A stretch of 64,000 nt of DNA from Trichomonas tenax (GCA_023091735.1 JALKBU010000077.1:1-64000), one strand, 5' to 3'; numbered from the stretch's first letter, positions 28,179 to 39,244 are shown. The notes: generated by a model not told the origin, from the letters alone. Program-made: numbers and translations.

Positions 28179-29531
28179 ATGAGTGAGTTTGCGCCTTTCA
28201 TTCAAGTGAATCTAGACTACTCGCTCCTTCAACAGGCGTTTAACAGCATCAACAACAAACTGAAAGAGCATGAAGACAAATTCGAACAAATTAACAAAAC
28301 TTTGATGTCCAAAACGGATAACTTCGATTTTTTGCAATTCAAGAGTAAATCTGAGCAGAACATCACGAAACTGAACAACGATGGACAGCAGATCAATGAA
28401 AAGCAAAATAACTTCGAAAATAAAATAACGGAAATTGAGCAATTGACGAAAAATCTCAAAAAAGACACAGTAGAGAGCGTGAAGATGGAGCTGTCCGCTT
28501 TGGGCGCTCTTCCAACTACTGGCGAGAGACAAGGAGCCGGATCTATGGAAGATTTGCTTAATCGTCTTTCTGCTGTTGAAACGAAGCTTCTTGCTGCACA
28601 AAGAATAACAACATCGACAGATAATACTGTTCAGCAGATTATTAACCAATTTACACAACTTAATGGACCTCAAGAATTAAAAGGCCGCCAAGTTAAAGAA
28701 AACACACCAATAGACGCTTTAAAGAACACCGTATCGACAGTTAACAACAAATTTGATCAAATTTTCAGCGCTTTACCTGGAGCCACTCAATCAGCGAGAA
28801 GTTATAGTTCGCAATTGAACGATTGTGAAAACGCGTGTGCTGACGGCAGCGATGCATCAGTAGCAGGAGGAACACAAGTGATTAATAACACGACGGTCCT
28901 TCCGCATGCTATAACATATCCATATGAAGTTGATTTCGCATCTATGCGTCCAATGCCTTCAACAACTTGGTCCATCGAAGATGAACTCGAACTTCCTCCA
29001 ATTCACACATTTACGAATCTTTCAGATCCCATTGAGTATATTTACAATTTAGTTCCTTCACTGCAAGCAATCTTAGTTGGACTAAGAGATGCCATTGTTG
29101 GAAAAGTCGGCGGAGATTCGATTGTCACAAAAGACGCCGTCGATGGAATGTATCAGAAACTCGCTTCAGCCTTCAAAGAGTTGGTTGGCGAATTCACGCA
29201 GCTCAAGGAAGATATGGCGAGAACGGCAACATTGGATGATGTCAATGCTGCTTTCCAGTCCATCAGTGTTCAAGATTTGCCGGAGACATCTGTCGGCGTT
29301 GTTCATTGTATGACATGCGGAAGAGAGATGTCGCAAGTTGCTGGCGCATTAAGCTATGTCGATGCCGTGAAGACATTGGGCAGAGCACCAACGAGCTATG
29401 CAACAAGAGGCAGAGCAGGAACAGGAATGCAGTTCTCTGGAAGGAATACTTTCGACTCCGCTATATGCGAAAGTCCAAGATCAATCAAATCATCACGTGT
29501 TGCATCATCTATCAAAGTCACAAGAAAATAA
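28179..29531 (+). CDS. Coiled-coil protein with CxxC motif, possibly QRICH2/DUF4795-like
   Basis: A 450-residue soluble protein. Coiled coils run through about residues 10-110 and 120-200. A middle domain (about 240-370) contains PIEYIYNLVPSLQAILVGLR. A CMTCGREM motif near residue 378 precedes a Gly/Arg/Ser-rich tail. A short CxxC after a helical domain recalls DUF4795 of the axonemal protein QRICH2, which has a similar CLSC motif; this is a resemblance from memory, not a proven homology. It is probably structural, perhaps flagellar (inference). The start is the first ATG. The frame is intact. Confidence 0.6.
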   Translation: MSEFAPFIQVNLDYSLLQQAFNSINNKLKEHEDKFEQINKTLMSKTDNFDFLQFKSKSEQNITKLNNDGQQINEKQNNFENKITEIEQLTKNLKKDTVESVKMELSALGALPTTGERQGAGSMEDLLNRLSAVETKLLAAQRITTSTDNTVQQIINQFTQLNGPQELKGRQVKENTPIDALKNTVSTVNNKFDQIFSALPGATQSARSYSSQLNDCENACADGSDASVAGGTQVINNTTVLPHAITYPYEVDFASMRPMPSTTWSIEDELELPPIHTFTNLSDPIEYIYNLVPSLQAILVGLRDAIVGKVGGDSIVTKDAVDGMYQKLASAFKELVGEFTQLKEDMARTATLDDVNAAFQSISVQDLPETSVGVVHCMTCGREMSQVAGALSYVDAVKTLGRAPTSYATRGRAGTGMQFSGRNTFDSAICESPRSIKSSRVASSIKVTRK

Positions 29532-29614
29532 GATTTTGTATTATATTATTGTGTTGTTATTGTTTTGTTTTAAATAATAATTGTCTATATTTTATTTATA
29601 TATAAAACAATTGT

Positions 29615-30805
29615 TTAAACAAGTGTTGATCCTTTGGAGACCTTTGATTTGTGAATCATATGCACAACTTGTTTGTGTAAAAACAAACATACAAAACCTG
29701 TTATAATGGACATAATCAGTGCCTGAACGAAGATTTGGATGTAATTTAATTCATCGCTTCCAAGTTTTGAACCTTTTTTATCTTTTTGTACGAATCCAAC
29801 ATTCGATATTTTCCTAACAACAGTCATCTTGTTGAACCTGCATTCTTCGCAGTTAATGTTTCCTGGTAATTCGTCTTGCTGGGAACCGCTAAAATTGCTC
29901 CTCATAACAGATATATATCCCATTCCGTTGATAGTTTTTCCGCGTGCTGCGTTGCAACTTGAAAATGCACAACTTTCGATTTTTGGGAAAGAAGTGCAAT
30001 CATCAATAGTTATTGCGGCACTGGTGGTGCTTATAACCGATCCTTGAACACATTTGTAGAAAATCGATTTGTTAACTGAACATCGCGCGTTTTTTGTAAA
30101 AACAAGGCAGCCGTGATGTGCACTTGCGCTGCAGTCGATAAACAGAGACTGCGCAACTGCTGCTTGTCCATATTGAACTTCTGTGCATCCAACACATTGA
30201 TGAGCTCTGATATGAGAAAAATTACACTCTCCTAAATCAAATTGACCATTTGATATCCTTGATATAGAGCCATGGTACTCTGATTGGGATTGGAAGAAAG
30301 CACTGTTGTAAATCATGAGATTTGTTATTGATTTTGAATTTATTTCAATATCTCCTTTGGATTCCTTTGCAAAACACTGCTGAAATGTCGTATAATGTAT
30401 TTCTAAATCGTTTGATGATGAGATTGCTCCGCCACTTTGAGCAACACAGCGGAAAAATAAAACATTTTGTAAAGTTAAAGCGGATGTTGTGTAAATTGCA
30501 CCACCAATCGCTTCAAAATCTGTCAATTTGGAGAATATCGAATCTTGTATTGTCTGTGGAAAAGTTGTGAATATTTCTCTCTCTGAATAAGTGACAAATT
30601 CCAAATTTAGCGTAATTTTCTTGTTTAAAATCGCATCAAAATCATTATTCATAAAGTTATTATGGATTGAATTTGAGTTTAATTTTGTTGATGAAAATAT
30701 ATTTGCAAGATTAGACATATGCTGAAAGGAATGCAATCTACTGCTGGAAAAATCACTGTTTTGCATTCTCCCGGAGATTTGTGTGAAGAAGAGTGCAATT
30801 AACAT
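29615..30805 (-). CDS. Pmp-like beta-helix surface protein with C-terminal membrane anchor
   Basis: A 396-residue protein from the ATG at 30805 (a TTG precedes it). It has a hydrophobic N-terminus resembling a signal peptide (MLIALFFTQISG). The body has short recurring strands typical of right-handed parallel beta-helices, with GGAIYTTSALTLQNVLFFRC and SGGAISSSNDLEI. The GGA-I words match those of chlamydial polymorphic membrane proteins, a family described as expanded in Trichomonas. A single hydrophobic span at about residues 357-377 and a basic 18-residue cytosolic tail complete a type I topology. It is probably a cell-surface adhesin-like or lectin-like protein (inference). Many cysteines in the body could form disulfides. 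Confidence 0.65.
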   Translation of the reverse strand: MLIALFFTQISGRMQNSDFSSSRLHSFQHMSNLANIFSSTKLNSNSIHNNFMNNDFDAILNKKITLNLEFVTYSEREIFTTFPQTIQDSIFSKLTDFEAIGGAIYTTSALTLQNVLFFRCVAQSGGAISSSNDLEIHYTTFQQCFAKESKGDIEINSKSITNLMIYNSAFFQSQSEYHGSISRISNGQFDLGECNFSHIRAHQCVGCTEVQYGQAAVAQSLFIDCSASAHHGCLVFTKNARCSVNKSIFYKCVQGSVISTTSAAITIDDCTSFPKIESCAFSSCNAARGKTINGMGYISVMRSNFSGSQQDELPGNINCEECRFNKMTVVRKISNVGFVQKDKKGSKLGSDELNYIQIFVQALIMSIITGFVCLFLHKQVVHMIHKSKVSKGSTLV

Positions 30806-31227
30806 CAATTCTCAGCCAAAAAAAGTGAATTTTAATCGACAATTTAGTGTGAATATCACATAAAAGAAATATTTCTTTTATAACTATCATCGTTTAAAAC
30901 TATTGTCAAATAAATATTTACATGTCAGAAATACAAATCGCCAAAATTATCAAAAAGCAAATTTCGAGATTTCTCCATGAAACCAAATACAAATCATTAT
31001 TTCTAATGATCATATATTAAAATGCTGTTCTTGAGATATATGTTAATGTGATCAAAAAATCTCAAAAACATTTCCTCATAAAGATTAGAAAAGCAAAACA
31101 TTATACGTAATTTAGCTAAGATTTTAAATCTGACATGTAAAATTAGAATATTTTGACATTATTAGCAAATAACATGTTATTGATTCTTTATTCTAATTTT
31201 ATTATTACAAGGCGAAAATATATTACA
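30806..31227. promoter_or_regulatory. Upstream region of the Pmp-like gene with two TGACATGTAAA motifs
   Basis: Copies lie at 30916-30926 (minus) and 31131-31141 (plus), about 110 and 330 bp upstream of the minus-strand Pmp-like start. Otherwise AT-rich with no gene; the end of NPL4 lies at 31228. Confidence 0.5.
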
Positions 31228-32502
31228 TTACAATTCTTTTCCATTATAATTTGTGATCTTATCAATGATATACTTAGGAACATCGGTCATCGAAATGATG
31301 CAATTAACAAGTTGTGGAACATCGCGATTGACGATGACACCATTAATAAGAAGGTACACGAGAAGGTTGAAATCGAACAACTTCCTCCATGAAGGACAGT
31401 ATTCGTTATCATCAAGATACTTCCTTAAATCCATCTTCGATGGAGCAGCATTTGGCGACGGGAACTCGTGAGATGGAATTTTAGACTTAACTCTCCTGAC
31501 GCGAACAGCGCATAAGCACAAATTCACATGGACTTTCGTCTTCTTCGCGCCATGGACACGAACTTCTTTGTTAAAATTGAGATATTCGTTTGGTTTCTTT
31601 GGATTATTTTCGAATGATGGTTCTTCGATGATTCCGAGGTTCTCGAGCTTGGAAATAGCATCCATAACTTGATAAGCATGTACTTCAACGTTTTCCGTAC
31701 CATTTGGAAGAACAACAAGAGTGGTGAAGTACTCTCCAAAGCGCACTTGATATCGTGCAGCTAATTTGAGTAAATACGGGGGAAGAGGCAATCTTGAGTT
31801 TCCTGGATGAGAGACTGTCATACCAACACATTGCATACCAAAGTTTTGTGCAATCAGGCACGGCTTAAACATATCGAAATCGGGAGAAATAACAAAATGA
31901 TCCTGAAAATTTTGTTGTGGAGGTTCCATTCCACAATGAACAGTAATCTTTCCAGTAATTTTATCGACTCTTCCAAATAAAAACATAACTCTATGTGTGG
32001 CGAATCTTTCATTTAATGCAATGATTTGAAATCTTTTTAAAACAACATCGCCAACACGAATGGCGTATGTACTTGACTCTGTTTGATGTATGATATCTGG
32101 TATATAGCTATCACGAAGTTCGAAGAATTGAAAATTAATTGCTCTAGGACCGAAATCTTTCTGAAAATTCTTGATTGTTTCAGGTACAGCATCTTCAGGC
32201 TTCTTAAAATCGTCGAGAACGTTCGCTTTGAGCGCTCCTTGGCCGATTGGAGTATCTGATACTTTTTCTGTAAGTAATTTGCAATAAATAATCTGCTTCT
32301 CTCCTACACCAGCCATTTTGAGCGTGTCTCTATTGTCTATTCTCCCGTCGTAGCCATTTTGAGCTAAATTGTGAAATAATGCTAAATATTGAGGCTCTAT
32401 TTTGATTCTGTCCGACAATTTCGTTTTCACGGACTCTATTGACTCGCCTGGTTCGACATCCAGCTTCACCATACCACGCGGCCATTGGATACCAATTTTC
32501 AT
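31228..32502 (-). CDS. NPL4: NPL4 homologue, Cdc48/p97 cofactor
   Basis: A 424-residue protein from the ATG at 32502; the frame extends upstream only via TTG. Residues 1-80 are a ubiquitin-like (UBXL) domain beginning MKIGIQWPRGMVKLDV, expected to bind the p97 N-domain. The middle has NPL4-family features: FGPRAINFQFFELRDSYIP, then an MPN-like core with RVMFLFGRVDKITGKITVH, MEPPQQN and GMQCVGMTVSHPG. With Ufd1 it recruits ubiquitinated proteins to p97/Cdc48 for extraction and proteasomal delivery. The C-terminal NZF zinc finger of animal NPL4 is absent, as in fungi. A TGTCATGTAAA motif lies 155 bp upstream. Confidence 0.82.
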   Translation of the reverse strand: MKIGIQWPRGMVKLDVEPGESIESVKTKLSDRIKIEPQYLALFHNLAQNGYDGRIDNRDTLKMAGVGEKQIIYCKLLTEKVSDTPIGQGALKANVLDDFKKPEDAVPETIKNFQKDFGPRAINFQFFELRDSYIPDIIHQTESSTYAIRVGDVVLKRFQIIALNERFATHRVMFLFGRVDKITGKITVHCGMEPPQQNFQDHFVISPDFDMFKPCLIAQNFGMQCVGMTVSHPGNSRLPLPPYLLKLAARYQVRFGEYFTTLVVLPNGTENVEVHAYQVMDAISKLENLGIIEEPSFENNPKKPNEYLNFNKEVRVHGAKKTKVHVNLCLCAVRVRRVKSKIPSHEFPSPNAAPSKMDLRKYLDDNEYCPSWRKLFDFNLLVYLLINGVIVNRDVPQLVNCIISMTDVPKYIIDKITNYNGKEL

Positions 32503-35438
32503 TCTACCAAAATTGTTTTTAGAAAAAATTTTACCCAAATTTGTTGCCTCAAAATTTTAATGAAAATATAATGCATTCTGGATGTAATTTCTATTTTTCT
32601 CAAAATTTTAATAAAATTCATGAGTTTTCATAAATTGACAAATAACATTTTTGTTTTGTCATGTAAATTTTTTGTAAAATGTAACGATAAAATCATTTTT
32701 CGTCAATTATTATGTGATATCAAAACGGGTTGCAAATTCATTTTGCTCGTCATGAGGTGGCTCTTGGTAGCGATTAATTTTAATAATTGGAAATTGTCAA
32801 CATTTCAATCTCCCGCAATGTATTTTCAATCAAATTTTCAATTTTTAAACGACAATGCATATGTTTGATTATAACAATAAGTGTAAATATCTCTTTATAA
32901 AATATATATCATGTTTATCACAATAAATGAACAATATTTTTTCAAGGTTTTTGAAAAACATGCAGAAAAGTAGAGATATTTATATTGTAATCTATAATAA
33001 GTTATCTATAATAAGTTATATACAATAGTTATTTACTTTTGTTTTTTAAAAATATCAATAATTCATCGAGATTTTGAAAACCTCGGCAACAAAATCGATA
33101 AATGCATTATTAAATCGTATAAAATGCTATAATATATATTGTTGACATTTGGAATTAATTTTATTCTAAAATAGTATATATATTTTGATTATTTTTAAGT
33201 TATCGATAATATGTATGTTTAACAAGTTAAAACATCATTATAGATAATAAGAAATATTTGGCAACATCACAATAACGAATAACACGCTTAGAATCCGTTG
33301 TATATGTTCATATAGCATTATTGGCAATGATTTGGATTGATATAAGTATGATGATACAATACCCATATCATGATGATGCTATACCCTACTTTTGTACCAA
33401 CTTTGAAAATCGAATCTGATGCGATCTCAGTCATGGTGTGATATTTCCATATAAACCACATAAATTCGATCTACAGCTCCGTGCCTATATGGTTGCAAAA
33501 TTTGGAGCTCTGAATCATTTTTCATTATTGGATTTCGACACCCTTCATTTTTTTGATGGTCTAAAAGTAGGAAAAATAGGGTATTATAACTTTACATTTT
33601 TACATTGTCTAATTGTTAAATCTATTATATTTTTTACTGATCATCACAACTTCGTAACTGTTATAATATTTCACTTAATGACACTTCGAATTTCTGTTTA
33701 TCAAATATCGACATTTTTTCAAAATGCACGCAGATACTTATATGTTGCAACACTAGGTTACCCAAGGTAATTACAATATAACGCAGTCGTATAATGCAGT
33801 CAATTCTGATAAATTGAGCCAGATATGCACACGTATTCAGCCATTTCAATAGTCTTTTACTCTTACAACACGGATTATATCACTATGTATAAATTGAAAA
33901 TAGATCGTCGTTGATGAAAAGTCGGTTTTCCTTGCAAAAATCGAATTCTGCTTTTTTTCGATAATTAGCACGCAAAATGATTTGTAATGCGAGGGAAAAT
34001 GTATGCAGTGCTCGAGCGCACTATGATTTCGTTATACATATTTGATAATACTTTAAAATAAAAAAGATATCTCCAGATATGAGGAAAAAGTAAGTAATTT
34101 CGACTTGTTGGCTTCAAATTCACATTTAACCATTGATGTACTACAAGATAGTTTCATGGTTTTCTTCAGCGACGGGGGCGAATATTCAAAGTTTGACTGC
34201 CCCCCTCGAATTGAGAGCTGCGATTTTGAATGCACAAGTTTATGATTTCTCTGGATTTAATATTTCCTTATGTGACTTCAACACTATTATATACAAAGGC
34301 AGTAGAAATCAAAGAACTATTTAAAAATATATGTTATCGTTAAATAATATCCGAATATTAGAATTCATTCCAAAAATGTAATATTTTAACCTAAAACATT
34401 AAAAGTATTGTTTTATATAAGCTATAAAATAAGAATAGCTAATTAGAATATGCTAGAAAGTTGTAGATTACGAGAAAGCTATTTTTTAGTCCCAAAATTG
34501 CGGGAGATTTCAATCAATTAATGCACAAGTTTTAAGGTGAACGACTATAGTAGGACCATCTATTAAACCTGAAGGATACAAATCAATGATTATAACCATT
34601 AACCAGCAATTTTTTGATGAATGAAATTCCGAAATCGAAAAAGAGACCTGTAAATTAGCTCCAAAACCTCAAAATTGTCATAGGCAACGAAAGGCCCATC
34701 TAACCCAGTGGATTCAGGATTATTGGTGTTTTATCACAACAAATTCAATTTGAGGTGAGTCTTTTAAATTATTTTTCTCATAATGTTTTGAAACTACTCA
34801 TCGCTTTACATCTATATTTAGAGAATAAACCAAAATGAATGTCTGTACAATTATTTCTGACCAAGTGTAAGAAACGTTGTTAAATTTAAGCAATCGCCAA
34901 GTCTAAATAAAACAATATGTTATTGATTTCAATGTACTCTAAATAATTTGAATGCCATTCAAAATCCAAAGTCCGGCAGTTTGGCAAAATCCTTAATTTT
35001 GTTGTATTCTAATCAAATAACAATTTAGAATAATGTTCATACAAATTGAGATATCAAAAGTATCGCGAAAATTACAGCATTTAGATTGAACAGTTCAAAT
35101 GCATAAAATTACTCTTATACAATTTTTGTGAGTCTAATTATTCTCTCAATATTTATCATTCAAATTTAATCTATACCATGCTTTTCACACTTTTAGACCA
35201 AATAATTTTTCCTTTTTTTCCCTTTTTCTGCCCACAAATTAACAATTATACAAATCAAATTAATATATTAATGGACACAATTCCCCTCTATGATTTTGGT
35301 TCATTTAAATCTAACAAACTCATCCATATCTGAAAGAAATACGTTTTTTCTTGAGCGGTCTAAAAGTATGCAAAATAGGGTATCATGCAATCAACAATTC
35401 GCAAAACTTTTTAATTGAATTATAAAATCATTATTAAA
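32503..35438. other. Gene-poor 2.9 kb stretch
   Basis: No convincing gene; open frames here are short and low in information. Features are TGTCATGTAAA at 32657-32667 (plus strand; NPL4 runs minus), a 14-base tandem duplication of TCTATAATAAGTTA near 32990-33020, and a GC-rich inverted pair GGGGGCGA...CCCCCCTCG at 34173-34209. A 30-base degenerate repeat beginning GGTCTAAAAGTA occurs at 33558 and again at 35357. Confidence 0.45.
32657..32667 (+). promoter_or_regulatory. TGTCATGTAAA motif upstream of NPL4
   Basis: An exact copy of the recurrent 11-base word, 155 bp upstream of the minus-strand NPL4 start codon and in reverse orientation to it. Confidence 0.5.
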
Positions 35439-36347
35439 ATGTTGCTTTTGAAAGATAAAGCCCACTCCAAAACAAACGCGCTCGATAGGATTAGAAATAT
35501 GAAGGGAGCTGTCAGGACTCGATTATTTAGTACTTTTATTAATGGTTCAGTTCCTTTTGGTATTAACCCAAATAATTTTACTCAAATAGAGCCGATTTAT
35601 TTTTCACATAATAGTCTCTATGTAACAAATGGTATGAAATCAGCGTATAGACCCAACGAAACAATTGAAATCGAGTTTGAATACGATTGTGCTGTGAATG
35701 ATTCTATTGTCATTGGTGACATTAATCTTACAGGGTATTGCTACGATAATATATCATGTAATTCTTCACCAGGAAAGGGAGTTTGGAAATGTCAGTTGCC
35801 TCCTGAATTTGTTCCTCAATACCACATTGGATCAAATCATAAATACGGCATTGGATTGAGCTCAATCAAAGCTCCCCTATATGTTTATACATTTAACACC
35901 ACATATGAAAGTGCACCAGACATCAAATTCGCTTCAAATTTATCCAATTATTACCCTCAAAATCATAACATTGAATTCAATTTGAATATTTCTTACATCC
36001 GAGGGTCTAACTTACAAACAACTTTATATATTCAACAAGATCAAAGGAAAGCAATCGCTTGTGGGTACTTTAATGAAAGTATTGAATACAGGAAATGGAT
36101 AATATACCCTATTTCCATACCCACTGGAAATTTCTCAAAATCGTTTCATGAGCTAAAAATATTTACAGAATATCGTGGAGTTAGATCAAACACCCTCTAT
36201 CACAGATTTGTCATTCCTGATGACAATAGTGGATGTCAACCAGAAACATGTGATTCATTGAACATGGGACATCCGCGCTCACTTAGCAGTTCCCTTATGC
36301 CTGCATTATACTTGTCTGGACTCTCAGGATCCATCAAAATAGAATGA
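35439..36347 (+). CDS. N-glycosylation-rich extracellular-type protein, probably a fragment
   Basis: A 302-residue frame from the ATG at 35439; an upstream TTG extends it by eight codons. Composition is that of secreted beta-sandwich repeats, with about a dozen N-x-S/T sequons (NGS, NFT, NET, NLT and others) and Tyr/Phe-rich strands such as YRPNETIEIEFEYDC and HNIEFNLNISYI. Two similar halves can be seen, suggesting Ig-like repeat domains. Yet there is no signal peptide or membrane anchor at either end, so it looks like an internal piece of a larger surface protein cut from its flanks, in a gene-poor region. It could be a pseudogene fragment or a gene with an undetected upstream exon. Confidence 0.45.
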   Translation: MLLLKDKAHSKTNALDRIRNMKGAVRTRLFSTFINGSVPFGINPNNFTQIEPIYFSHNSLYVTNGMKSAYRPNETIEIEFEYDCAVNDSIVIGDINLTGYCYDNISCNSSPGKGVWKCQLPPEFVPQYHIGSNHKYGIGLSSIKAPLYVYTFNTTYESAPDIKFASNLSNYYPQNHNIEFNLNISYIRGSNLQTTLYIQQDQRKAIACGYFNESIEYRKWIIYPISIPTGNFSKSFHELKIFTEYRGVRSNTLYHRFVIPDDNSGCQPETCDSLNMGHPRSLSSSLMPALYLSGLSGSIKIE

Positions 36348-36529
36348 TTTATTTTAAACCGATTATTGCGGTTTCTTTAAGTCGAACTCTTTCTAATTTG
36401 AATTGATTTTCCCAAATATTAACTTTGATTCAACTGAATCTTGAATAATAAACAAGCAGTGATATTGTTTATTTATTTGTAAAATGAAATTATTTGTCAA
36501 AAAAAAGTTATATCATTGACAAATGTTGG

Positions 36530-36772
36530 TATTCATGAATGGTGTTGGTTTGCCATGGCGTCTCAGGGCGTCCCCGCTGTAAACCATTCAATTTTGAATA
36601 GTTTATGGCGTCCCTGACGAATTTCTTTTCAAGACTTCGCGTCTCCAAATGAACTTCAGCTTCTCCGACAAAAAACCAAACAAGAAGTGCTTTCTTAAGT
36701 GATTGTGCTTCGTACAAGTGCTGTTACGCTTCGCCAACTCTCATCTTTAATAGGCAGGGGCTGCGCCCCCCG
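36530..36772. repeat. GC-rich low-copy island, likely an interspersed repeat
   Basis: Base composition jumps well above the surrounding sequence. GGCGTC occurs three times on the plus strand, GCTTCG-type words occur several times, and the patch ends in a GGGGC/GCCCC hairpin at 36757-36771. A 69-residue minus-strand frame crosses it but matches nothing I know. Probably a repeat relic or an RNA; the nature is not established. Confidence 0.35.
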
Positions 36773-37925
36773 AAAACACATCAAAAATTTTCCGCATTTG
36801 TCGAAATAAATTACATCTAATATGATTCGACAAATATGTAATTATATAATTATAGAATATTGATAAGTCCCACAAATATATTGTGGACACATTTAATTTT
36901 GAAAGTGTAATTTTGTTCAATTGCATTCAAAATAATCAAGCTTATTTCTTACGGAAAACGATATGCCGATATGAAATTACCATATTATTTGAGCTAATAT
37001 GAAAAAATATTAGAGGCTAATAATACATATTGTATCAATGAAAATCTATATAGCTTAATAATATTTTGAAATGAATAAGTTTTTGACATTTCAATTCAAT
37101 TATTTTTCGTGTTGCATAGAGAATCACATAATAAACGACAAATATTTATAAACAAATTTCTCCATCATGATATTATTTTTTACACTCATATATTGAGAAT
37201 GAAAGCAAAATTGCTCCAAATTTGAATCAAAGCATCTATTGTTTTGCAATTTTACTGATATGCTCTAGCATAGTACCTTAATTGATTGCGTTTAACACCA
37301 ATTTTATTTTGAAATCTCAATATATTTTTCATTTTTTTCAAAAATTTCGAAATAAGTTACCGTTCTAATTAAATTCAAGCTTTTTATCAATAATTATTTC
37401 ATTTTCCTTCAAGATAATACGCTTTTTTTTTTGATAATTTTTCAAAAAAATTATTGCAGATTATGCGGCTAGCTATATTGGAAAAAGTGAAACTATTATA
37501 ACCTACATTATCACCCTTATCTTAACTCGCAAAAACCGGATTTCCAATGTTGCTCAAAACTCAAAAAGCAATTAAAAGTAAAAATTAAAAAAGGTTATTG
37601 GAAAATAAGGTTCCTAATTTTTGCTTTATTTTTCGATTCTAAAATCATATAAAAATACAACTTTAGCTATTTCACACTTATTATCGGTCTGGATGCAAGG
37701 GTTTGATTTTAAAGCTCATTGGTGACATTTTTTTAAATCTGATATTATATACACCCTCATCTCATTAATTTCTAAAAATAGCTTTAGAGAATCATGACGC
37801 ATGAGTCATATCCGCACATGCCATCACTGACTTCCTCATATTATCGACATTCATGTATATCAAGATGATAACCTTATTTAAAAACTCAAGTTTCTCTAAA
37901 TTTCTCTATTTTTCATTTTACAAAA

Positions 37926-37950
37926 ATGTCATGTAAATTTTACATGACAT
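37926..37950. promoter_or_regulatory. Perfect palindrome of two opposed TGTCATGTAAA motifs
   Basis: The 11-base motif at 37927 (plus) is followed after one base by its exact reverse complement at 37939, and the flanking A and T also pair, giving 12-base arms. There is no recognised gene start within 1 kb, so it is either an orphan promoter or a different kind of element. Confidence 0.55.
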
Positions 37951-38249
37951 AGATTTTTTAGCACCAACATAACATAACGTATGAAAGCTTGTATTTATAG
38001 AAAATAAATTCACTATGCGAATAAATAATCAATATCCATGGCTTGCAAATGGTTAATGATCGAGTTAAGCTGTTTTATCAATTATTAGTAAATACGAATT
38101 CAATATTTTGCATTGATAATGGAAATTTGATATCTACACATGCTCATTTAGATAAAGTTCGATCACTGTTTTTGATTGAGTACAGTATTTTTCATAAAAA
38201 AGCAAAAATCAATAATTTAATAAAAATATCAAAATTATAAATTCAAAAC

Positions 38250-39110
38250 TCATTTGCGCTTAAGGACCTTACGGAGGCCGGAGTATTTGTCAGGAATTAC
38301 AGCATCTTTCGGCCAATAGACCCAGAATGGACCGTGGAGATTCGATTTTTCTTCCTCTGGTGCGTCGTTTGGATCTGCATAGAAGTTTGGTCTGTAAACA
38401 GTTACCTTAGGATGAATATTGTTCGTGCTTGCAGAAAGGAAGCGTGCAGACTTAGCAGATTTTGGTTTTTCATTATTATTAATATTTGCATTATTCTTGA
38501 CTGGCTGCTCTTCGACAGACTTATTTGTGCCTAAGAAGGTTCTCTTAGGAACTTTATTAGCTTTTGGTGATTGTTTCTTTGTATCTGATGATACAGACTG
38601 ATTATCTCCTGTTTCTGATTTAGTTGATTTAGCAGGCTGCGTAGATTCTGATTTCGCTGGCTTTGCGAGTTCTGTTTTTGCTGGTTTTTGTTCTTGAGAG
38701 AGTGATTCTGGGCTTTTAGAAGTTTTTATGCATTTTTGAACAAGTTTTTCGTATGGATCTTCAGCCATTTGATTTCTCGAGCTTGATCTGCTTGCTGTTG
38801 CTGACTTTGTTTCTTTAATTTCTTTTGTTTTCGGTTGTTCTTGCTTTTCAGCTGGTTTTTCTTCTTCCTGCTTTTCAGCAGCTGCTTGAATCCTTTTCTG
38901 CACCAATAATTCATAAGGATCTTCATCTGCAACTGCCTTTTTCACTTCAGTTTTCTCTTTTTTAGGAGAATTACCTTTAATTTTTTGTTCTACGAGTGTT
39001 TCATAAGGATCAACTTGTGGAATGACTTTTGTTGTCTCAGAAACCTTCCAGCAGTACTTTGCTGTGTACTCAGAAATTGGAAGTTCTTCGATTTCTTGGA
39101 TTTCACTCAT
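38250..39110 (-). CDS. Disordered, charged protein with DPYE-LV repeats
   Basis: A 286-residue Lys/Glu/Ser-rich protein, mostly predicted disordered. Three short units, DPYETLVEQKI, DPYELLVQKRI and DPYEKLVQKCI, lie at about residues 33, 65 and 117, spaced by low-complexity linkers. The last 60 residues are different and more ordered, with RPNFYADPND and GPFWVYWPKDAVIPDKYSGL, which could be the conserved business end. Repeated short linear motifs suggest multivalent binding to one partner, for example cytoskeletal (inference). The start is the first ATG. No family recognised. Confidence 0.65.
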   Translation of the reverse strand: MSEIQEIEELPISEYTAKYCWKVSETTKVIPQVDPYETLVEQKIKGNSPKKEKTEVKKAVADEDPYELLVQKRIQAAAEKQEEEKPAEKQEQPKTKEIKETKSATASRSSSRNQMAEDPYEKLVQKCIKTSKSPESLSQEQKPAKTELAKPAKSESTQPAKSTKSETGDNQSVSSDTKKQSPKANKVPKRTFLGTNKSVEEQPVKNNANINNNEKPKSAKSARFLSASTNNIHPKVTVYRPNFYADPNDAPEEEKSNLHGPFWVYWPKDAVIPDKYSGLRKVLKRK

Positions 39111-39244
39111 TTTTTTGAAAGTTAACGTACAGATTTTATTTTACCATTTTGATTAGAAATTTATAATCTATTCTTTGTATAAATCATTTTCTCTCATATA
39201 TTTATTTCAAAATATTCCAAAATTTTTATAATGAATTTCGGGGA

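Larger units (their letters stand above)
36348..38249. other. Gene-poor stretch with GC island and motif palindrome
   Basis: No gene. It contains a GC-rich patch (36530-36772) with repeated GGCGTC words and a GGGGC-TGC-GCCCC hairpin, and a perfect 25-base palindrome made of two opposed TGTCATGTAAA motifs (37926-37950). The remainder is AT-rich. Confidence 0.5.

Noticed and set aside
28212..28673. 153-codon minus-strand frame across the 450-residue coiled-coil gene
   Set aside because: Antisense shadow of a coiled-coil region; the composition is what complementing Lys/Glu/Gln codons gives.
33438..33770. 110-codon plus-strand frame
   Set aside because: It opens with GTG, has biased Phe/Ile/Tyr content expected from AT-rich DNA and no recognisable domain.
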